Assembly (NCBI RefSeq): GCF_001929375.1
Contig: NZ_MSGO01000008.1
Coordinates: 40,965 to 104,964, forward strand
Origin: Actinomyces oris
Lineage (GTDB): Bacteria > Actinomycetota > Actinomycetes > Actinomycetales > Actinomycetaceae
Reading direction: 5' to 3'
Length of the DNA stretch: 64,000 nt
In this document: one piece after another, positions 58,652-64,000 of the stretch
How positions within the stretch are numbered: position 1 is the stretch's first letter
Layout: every line of letters starts with the position of its first letter
The notes under the pieces: model-generated
What the model was told of the DNA's origin: nothing
What the model saw: only the letters and a program-made list of their open reading frames with translations
Databases searched by the model: none
Translations under genes and position numbers: made by a program

Positions 58652-59914
58652 TCACGGAACCCAGTGAACACTGACACTGCCCAGGTTCCACACCCAGGAG
58701 ACCCACAGCAGCTGGCCGGAGACGCAGGCCGTCAGCAGTGCCAGTCGCCTGCGGGTGGTGCCGGCCGCTGCGGCCAGCGCCCAGCCTGCCGGGGCCAGGG
58801 GCAGCAGGAGACGCAGCACCGACGTCGTCGGGTCGAAGAAGACCAGGAGGTAGAGCAGGTAGCCCAGGCACCAGAACCAGACTGCAGGGCCCAGGGCCCG
58901 CAGTCCCGGGGCGCTCAGCAGCAGACCCACCGCAGCCAGCACGACGGCCAGCAGGGCCAGGCCCAGGTGCGGGCCCACCCAGTCGCCCAGGCGGATCGCC
59001 CACTGCACGACGGGTGCCAGGCCCGCGCCGCGCCAGGAGGTCTCAGTGGCGGTGTAGGCATCCTGTCGGCCGGTGACCAGCCAGGCGATGACCGGCCAGC
59101 TCAGGGCCGCCGAGCAGGTGACCAGTGCCAGCGCCAGTAGCCGTCGGCGCGCCCCTGGTGCCTGGGAGGAGTGGCCGGGCAGAAGGCGTGAGAACCAGGT
59201 CGGCGGGACCCATCCCCGGGCGCAGGCCACTTCCCAGACCCACCACAACCCCAGCGCCGCCCCCAGCGGAACACCAACGGGACGGGCGAAGCAGGCGGCC
59301 AGTGCCAGGGGGATCGCAGCCAGTGCCCGCCCACGGCTCGCCAACCACAGCGTCAGTCCCACCAGCACCAGTCCCAGGGACTCGGCGTAGGGAACCTGGA
59401 GAACCGCGGCGCACGGCGAGGACCAGACCAGTGCCACCGCCCACAGGGAGGTCTGCCTGCCCGTCAGCGGTGCGAGCCAGCGGTCCATGGCGACCGCCGC
59501 CCCCGACGAGGCCAGGATCGAGACGATGGTGGCGCGCACGTAGAAGGACCAGCCGGTCCAGCCCAGCAGGGAGGCCAGGGCGCTCAGCAGCGGCATGAAG
59601 GCCCAGGTGTTCTGGGCCACCCGCCCGTCGCCGCCCACGGGCAGCCGATCCGGGTAGCCCTCCTCAACGATCCGGTTGTACCAACCGGCGTCCCAGAAGC
59701 GCAGGTGCTCCTCCCAGGACGGTGCGGCCCCGGCCCACGGAGTGGCGGGCGTGTCCTGGGCGCCCAGCCGCAGGATGACGAAGGTCAGGGCGCTCGCCGT
59801 GGCCCAGACAATCAGGACCTGGAGCCAATGGTGCGGCCCCGAGGGGGCGCTGTGCGTCGGAGGCGAGGGCGGGGCCTGCTGGGCGGTGGGGGACTCTGAG
59901 ACGGGTGGGGTCAC
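58652..59914 (-). CDS. integral membrane glycosyltransferase (PIG-V/mannosyltransferase-like)
   Basis: 420 residues from a GTG at 59914, with about ten helices. The first loop has WDAGWYNRIVEEGYPDR, the Asp-containing loop of GT-C type enzymes such as actinobacterial mannosyltransferases, and NTWAFMPLLSALA follows. It likely uses a polyprenyl-phosphate sugar on the outer face. Acceptor unknown. The frame is open upstream, but the GTG precedes the natural N-terminus PPVSESPTAQQ and leaves a 67-base divergent promoter gap to purK. Confidence 0.8.
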   Translation of the reverse strand: MTPPVSESPTAQQAPPSPPTHSAPSGPHHWLQVLIVWATASALTFVILRLGAQDTPATPWAGAAPSWEEHLRFWDAGWYNRIVEEGYPDRLPVGGDGRVAQNTWAFMPLLSALASLLGWTGWSFYVRATIVSILASSGAAVAMDRWLAPLTGRQTSLWAVALVWSSPCAAVLQVPYAESLGLVLVGLTLWLASRGRALAAIPLALAACFARPVGVPLGAALGLWWVWEVACARGWVPPTWFSRLLPGHSSQAPGARRRLLALALVTCSAALSWPVIAWLVTGRQDAYTATETSWRGAGLAPVVQWAIRLGDWVGPHLGLALLAVVLAAVGLLLSAPGLRALGPAVWFWCLGYLLYLLVFFDPTTSVLRLLLPLAPAGWALAAAAGTTRRRLALLTACVSGQLLWVSWVWNLGSVSVHWVP

Positions 59915-59981
59915 GGTCCCCACCCTACGGTCTGGAACCGGGCGCGGTGGGGGAGGGCGGCAGGCGGGTAGCCTTGGGGGT

Positions 59982-61277
59982 GTGAGCGCACCCATCGTCG
60001 CCGTGATCGGAGGCGGGCAGCTGGCCCGCATGATGCAGGAGGAGGCCAGTGCTCTGGGTATTCACCTCAGGGCACTGGTGGAGGCCGCGGACGGGTCCAC
60101 TGGACAAGTGACCCCGGACGCCCCCGTCGGAGCCGCCGACGACGAGGCGGCCGTGCGCGCCGTCGTTGCCGGGGATGGAACCCACGGGCTCGCAGGGGGG
60201 CCGGCCGCGGTCCTCACCTTCGAGCACGAGCACCAGGACTCGGCCCTCCTGGAGAGGCTCCAGTCCGAGGGAGTCAGTGTCCAGCCCACCCCGCGGGCCC
60301 TGACCCTGGCGCGTGACAAGCTCGCCATGCGGCGGATGATGAGCCGGGCCGGGCTCCCGCAGCCCGCCTGGGCGGAGGTCGGCGGGCCGCAGCAGGACAG
60401 CGCCGAGCAGATGACCGACGCCGTGGAGTCCTTCGCCAGTGAGCACGGATGGCCCGTGGTGCTCAAGACGCCGCGTGGAGGCTACGACGGCCACGGGGTC
60501 CTGCTGGTGCGCAGCGCCGAGTCCCTGCGCCAGGGCGAGGCGGCCGAGTGGATCGCCTCGGTGGCCCGTGCTCGCGCCGGTCAGGGCGACGGCCGTGGAA
60601 CCGGCGGGGGAGGCAGCCTCGGAGGGGCGGCGGTGACCAGTCTCCTGGTGGAGCAGGCGATCCCCTTCACCCGTGAGCTCGCCGTCCTGCTGGCCCGCAC
60701 CCCCAGCGGGCAGGTGGCGGTGTGGCCGGTGGCCCAGACGGTCCAGGAGGACGGCATGTGCGCTGAGGTCCTGGCACCGGCACCCGGTCTCGACTCGGCC
60801 GCCGTCGAGGAGGCCGAGCTCATCGGCCGCACGGTCGCCGAGTGCGCCGGGGTGACCGGGGTGCTCGCCGTCGAGCTCTTCGCCGTGGAGACCTTCGGGG
60901 AACCCACGCGCCTGTACGTCAACGAGCTGGCGATGCGGCCCCACAACTCCGGCCACTGGACCCAGGACGGGGCTGTCACCAGCCAGTTCGCCCAGCACCT
61001 GCGGGCGGTTCTCGACCTGCCGCTGGGGGCCACGGACGCCACGGCGCCCACCACCGTCATGGTCAACCTCATCGGCGGCCAGCGCGAGCCGGGGGCCGAT
61101 GCCCTGGCCCGGGCCATGGCCGCGTACCCCGAGGCCCGCATCCACCTCTACGGCAAGCAGTGGCGAGCGGGCCGCAAGCTCGGGCACGTCACCATGACGG
61201 TTGGCCGGGGCAAGGAGGTCGCCGACGTCGTCGAGCAGGCGCGTGGGGCCGTCGCCGTCCTGCGCGGGGACGCCTGA
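59982..61277 (+). CDS. purK: N5-carboxyaminoimidazole ribonucleotide synthase
   Basis: 431 residues, ATP-grasp. [20 protein letters not shown] at the N-terminus, [36 protein letters not shown] and [19 protein letters not shown] (ATP site), then [20 protein letters not shown] (metal and substrate site, about 310). It carboxylates AIR with ATP and bicarbonate in purine synthesis. A Gly-rich loop ([16 protein letters not shown]) is inserted near residue 205. GTG start. Operon with purE. Confidence 0.94.
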   Translation: MSAPIVAVIGGGQLARMMQEEASALGIHLRALVEAADGSTGQVTPDAPVGAADDEAAVRAVVAGDGTHGLAGGPAAVLTFEHEHQDSALLERLQSEGVSVQPTPRALTLARDKLAMRRMMSRAGLPQPAWAEVGGPQQDSAEQMTDAVESFASEHGWPVVLKTPRGGYDGHGVLLVRSAESLRQGEAAEWIASVARARAGQGDGRGTGGGGSLGGAAVTSLLVEQAIPFTRELAVLLARTPSGQVAVWPVAQTVQEDGMCAEVLAPAPGLDSAAVEEAELIGRTVAECAGVTGVLAVELFAVETFGEPTRLYVNELAMRPHNSGHWTQDGAVTSQFAQHLRAVLDLPLGATDATAPTTVMVNLIGGQREPGADALARAMAAYPEARIHLYGKQWRAGRKLGHVTMTVGRGKEVADVVEQARGAVAVLRGDA

Positions 61278-61344
61278 GCCGGACGCATTCAGACCACGGC
61301 ACGCAGGACACGGTAGAACAACACGGAACACAAGGAGGACATTC

Positions 61345-61899
61345 ATGAGCGAGGTCAGCGCAACGACGACGGGCACGGCAGGAGCGGAGCAGCCGGTGGT
61401 CGGCATCGTCATGGGCTCGGACTCGGACTGGCCGGTCATGGGGGCCGCCGCCGAGGTCCTCGATGAGTTCAAGGTGCCCTATGAGGCCGATGTCGTCTCC
61501 GCCCACCGCATGCCCACCGAGATGATCGACTACGGGCGCGCTGCCGCGCAGAGGGGGCTGCGCGTCATCATCGCCGGCGCCGGGGGAGCGGCCCACCTGC
61601 CCGGGATGCTGGCGGCCGTCACCGAGGTGCCGGTCATCGGGGTGCCGGTGCCGCTGAAGTACCTCGACGGGATGGACTCCCTGCTGTCCATTGTGCAGAT
61701 GCCCGCCGGGGTCCCGGTGGCCACCGTCTCCATCGGCGGGGCCCGCAACGCCGGGCTGCTGGCGGTGCGCATCCTCGCCTCCGGTCAGGGGCAGGAGGCC
61801 GCCCGCCTGGGCGCCGCCATGCGGGCCTTTCAGAAGGACCTCAGCGAGGCCGCCCACGCCAAGGGCGCCGCCCTGCGTGAACGCCGCGCTCAGGGGTGA
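61345..61899 (+). CDS. purE: N5-CAIR mutase
   Basis: 184 residues, class I Pur[21 protein letters not shown] (phosphate and Ser/Asp site, about residue 18), [18 protein letters not shown] (catalytic His) and [20 protein letters not shown] are complete. It converts N5-CAIR to CAIR right after PurK. ATG 61345 follows AAGGAGG. 67 bases after purK. Confidence 0.95.
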   Translation: MSEVSATTTGTAGAEQPVVGIVMGSDSDWPVMGAAAEVLDEFKVPYEADVVSAHRMPTEMIDYGRAAAQRGLRVIIAGAGGAAHLPGMLAAVTEVPVIGVPVPLKYLDGMDSLLSIVQMPAGVPVATVSIGGARNAGLLAVRILASGQGQEAARLGAAMRAFQKDLSEAAHAKGAALRERRAQG

Positions 61900-61934
61900 T
61901 ATTCGGGGGCCTGCCGCCGAGGAGCTGGGCGGGT

Positions 61935-62486
61935 TCAGGCGCGGATGAGCCCGCCCACGATATTCACCACGACATGCACCACGGCACCGGGTACGAAGGT
62001 GTCGGTCTTGTGGCGCAGCCATCCCATCATCCACCCTGCGGCGAACTGCGCGGGCAGGAGCGGCCACAACCGTACATCGAGCAGCAGCAGGGGCACGTGC
62101 GGCACGAGGAAGATGGTGGCTTGGAGGAGGTTGCCCCATCTGAAGCCGAGCCGCCTCATGAGCACTCCACCGAGCAGCCCACGGAAGAAGACCTCCTCTC
62201 CGATGGCCCGAAGCGCAATTCCGATGGCCGTTCCCACTGAGGTGAGTCGAGCGAGGGACATCCCGGACGTCCCCTGCACATCGGCGGGAATGAGGGCAAG
62301 GGGGAGGCAGGCCGTCAGCATCATTAGGAGCAGAACGAGCAGCGCCCAGCTGTAGCTCGCGGGAGAACCCCAGGACACTCCCGCGCGAGCCAGTGCGGCC
62401 CTGAAACGCGACCTGCGATCCTGTCCGCCTGACTGTACGACGACGTAGACGATGGTCGGCAAACAGAACAGGACGAGCTCAGCCAT
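61935..62486 (-). CDS. CPBP-family intramembrane glutamic endopeptidase
   Basis: 183 residues, about five to six helices. The first catalytic motif IGEEVFFRGLLGG (EExxxR, about residue 96) and the later H motifs (LVPHVPLLLLD and GAVVHVVVNIVGG) are present. Substrate unknown; some members give self-immunity to bacteriocins or process CAAX-like peptides. Convergent with purE; the IS3 remnant begins 43 bases upstream of its start. Confidence 0.85.
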   Translation of the reverse strand: MAELVLFCLPTIVYVVVQSGGQDRRSRFRAALARAGVSWGSPASYSWALLVLLLMMLTACLPLALIPADVQGTSGMSLARLTSVGTAIGIALRAIGEEVFFRGLLGGVLMRRLGFRWGNLLQATIFLVPHVPLLLLDVRLWPLLPAQFAAGWMMGWLRHKTDTFVPGAVVHVVVNIVGGLIRA

Positions 62487-62568
62487 ACAGTCAGTCTACT
62501 TGCCGCCCGTATTGATTGGGCGAGAATTGGACTGCTGGGTGTTTTTCGGGCAGTGCTTGTTTTGTGTT

Positions 62569-63480
62569 TCAGGCTGCCTTAGTTAAGTCCAGGAACTCGA
62601 GTTCGACCTCGTTCGGGGTGCGGTACCCCAGGGCTGAGTGAAGGCGAACATGATTATATCTCAGCTCGATCCATGAGGCAATATCCTTGATCGCCTTGTC
62701 CTTCGTGGGGTACACCATCCGATGGACTCTCTCATTCTTCAGTGTGGCATTGAATGACTCCGCCCACGTATTGTCCCAGCACACCCCTGTACGCCCCACC
62801 GAGGGGCGAATGCCATATGACCTGAGGTGATCCAGGAACCTCTGAGACGTGTACTGACTACCTCGGTCTGAATGAAAGATCGTCACGCCCCTCTCAATCG
62901 GGCACCTACGTACCGCCATGTCAATGGCCTGGCACACCAGGGACGTGTGCATGCGGTCGCCCATCGCGTAACCCACAACCTTCTTAGTACAGCAGTCCAG
63001 AACGGTCGCGAGATCAATGAACCCAGCCCACGTCCTGACGTAGGAGGGGCACCTCCCGCTTGCGGGGGAATATCCCCGCACAGTTTCTTGCCGGGCTCAT
63101 ATGCGGCGGGAGTACCGCCTGAACAAGGTCCGGGCACTCGTCCAGGTTCTGGGCCAGCACCGTGGTTCGGACCTTTGCCCGTGGCCCGGCGGCCTGTAGT
63201 CCCAGGTCACGCATGATGGCGCGGATCGTGGAACCGCTGGCCCGCACACCACGCCGCTCCAGGACCACCTGAATCCGCCGGTACCCGGAGGTGCCCTCAC
63301 GAGTCCCCCAAAAATGTCCCTGATCATGACGGTCGGCTCCTCCCTCCGAATGGCCGTCTGCGACTGGGGGAGGTCGCGCCAAGAATAGTGACTTGATTTT
63401 GACACCCTGGACCACCGGCACATTGAGGAGATGGAGTAGGAGCCTTCTTCACGGTTGATCAGCTCGTAACGGTCGGTCAC
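62569..63480 (-). pseudogene. IS3-family OrfB (integrase-core transposase), frameshifted
   Basis: Three frames must be joined. TDRYELINREEGSYSISSMC opens at 63480; after VMIRDIF near 63310 the frame shifts to WGTREGTSGYRRIQVVLERR; near 63070 it shifts again to YVRTWAGFIDLATVLDCCTK, HSDRGSQYTSQRFLDHLRSY and TWAESFNATLKNERVH (second Asp and Glu of DDE) and ends ALGYRTPNEVELEFLDLTKA. The first catalytic Asp (normally GDITY/S) is lost at the second break, where PSYVRTW stands. Inactive. Confidence 0.8.
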
Positions 63481-63770
63481 GGTCGTTCCTTGGCGAAGAA
63501 TGCGGCTGCTTTTTTCGGGAACTCATTCTCCTGACGCAGCTCACGAACCTCTGCTCTCAGTTTCGCTATCTCGGCTGACTCGGAGGCTTTCTTGCGGTCC
63601 TGGTCGGTGGCGTGCTCTTTCCTGTACCTGGCGACCCAGTTACCCACCGTCTGGGCTGCAAGACCGTATGAGGCGGCCACCGAGGCGATCGTGCGTTCCT
63701 TCTCGATGACCTCACGCACCACCTGCTCCTTGAACTCCTCGGAGTATCTCGCTGCCGGCATGGTCTCCAT
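63477..63770 (-). CDS. IS3-family OrfA (helix-turn-helix transposase subunit)
   Basis: 97 residues. RYSEEFKEQVVREVIEKERT and IASVAASYGLAAQTVGNWVA form the helix-turn-helix (about residues 8-50); the C-terminal leucine-zipper part ELRQENEFPKKAAAFFAKE carries Pro where related proteins have Leu, which may weaken it. Its stop overlaps the OrfB start, as in IS elements using -1 frameshifting. Confidence 0.8.
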   Translation of the reverse strand: METMPAARYSEEFKEQVVREVIEKERTIASVAASYGLAAQTVGNWVARYRKEHATDQDRKKASESAEIAKLRAEVRELRQENEFPKKAAAFFAKERP

Positions 63771-63806
63771 CCTATCGACTCAGGGGAAGAAAAACTCCCC
63801 CAGTCC

Positions 63807-64000
63807 GAGAAACACCACGCACCCCAGACCCCACCTGGCGGCCCATCGAGGGCACCATCACCACCACCGAGACCTCCACCCCTACGACCTGGTCCGCATC
63901 GTCACCTACCTCACCGACGACGCCGAAGAAGCCCAAGGCCACTAACCCCCACACCCAGCACACGCTCACACCTCAGGCCACCAGGCTCGCTCGGCGAGTG
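63807..64000. other. right edge, possible gene remnant
   Basis: A plus-strand frame ends DLHPYDLVRIVTYLTDDAEE and a TAA near 63945. It looks like the C-terminus of a gene cut by the IS3 element, but no start or family can be given. Nothing else is seen to the window end. Confidence 0.3.

Larger units (their letters stand above)
62529..63806 (-). mobile_element. IS3-family insertion sequence, decayed
   Basis: About 1.28 kb, the usual IS3 size. Imperfect ends share GGACTG ... GTTTTTC (left from 62529; right, on the other strand, from 63806). OrfA is intact in length; OrfB is broken by at least two frameshifts. GAGA occurs close to both ends (62522-62525 and 63807-63810), but it does not abut the left repeat, so a target duplication is not established. 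Confidence 0.7.

Overview
The window comes from a high-GC Gram-positive bacterium, most likely Actinomyces or a close relative in the Actinomycetaceae. The evidence is uniformly GC-rich codon use, a full 14-subunit menaquinone-dependent complex I operon, a class III cyclase with a long regulatory half, the tRNA-Thr / tRNA-Met / rpmG / MaoC-dehydratase order typical of actinobacteria, and DUF222-HNH and geranylgeranyl-reductase (MenJ) families. Genus assignment is inference.

Layout. 1-5.0 kb: a ROK-family regulator divergent from a glycine betaine/proline-type ABC transporter (ATPase, permease, Tat/lipobox binding protein). 5.0-6.6 kb: a remnant zone with a frameshifted mini-gene, a two-hairpin terminator region and a DUF3800 gene split by a 79-bp mobile repeat. 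6.6-12.3 kb: a membrane protein, menC, menD (split by a one-base frameshift) and an HtrA-type protease. 12.3-18.0 kb: a lower-GC accessory island. It reads, on the minus strand, SAV_915-like protein, WXG100-like small protein, a large secreted-toxin-like protein broken in a poly-A run, an IS5-family element, and three tandem paralogous membrane proteins. 18.0-39.9 kb: menF, menG, menJ, nuoA-N and a polyprenyl diphosphate synthase, together making menaquinone, trimming its tail and reducing it. 40-49.4 kb: DUF222-HNH protein, FprA-like reductase, alanine dehydrogenase, acetyltransferase, HtpX, a P-loop kinase-like protein, a phosphotransferase and a YajQ protein. 49.5-62.5 kb: three tRNAs, rpmG, MaoC dehydratase, MarR regulator, Maf, BirA, adenylate cyclase, a two-component system, DedA, GtrA, a membrane glycosyltransferase, purK-purE and a CPBP protease. 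62.5-63.8 kb: a decayed IS3-family element.

Main discoveries. (1) A 79-bp palindromic element occurs three times (5609-5687, 17906-17984, 40169-40247). Two copies have perfect 3-bp target duplications (GAT, CTT), and one splits a DUF3800 gene whose reading frame is restored exactly by removing element plus duplication. Its ends match the terminal repeats of the IS5-family element at 14898-15776, which also has a 3-bp duplication (ATT), so it looks like a MITE moved by that transposase. (2) The 12.3-17.8 kb island resembles a type VII-like toxin locus with a tandem array of membrane immunity-like paralogs, comparable in layout to staphylococcal TspA/TsaI. Its toxin-like gene is out of frame by one base in a run of seven A, so it may be phase-variable, recoded or dead. 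(3) menD, an essential step of the menaquinone pathway that otherwise dominates the window, is interrupted by loss of one G.
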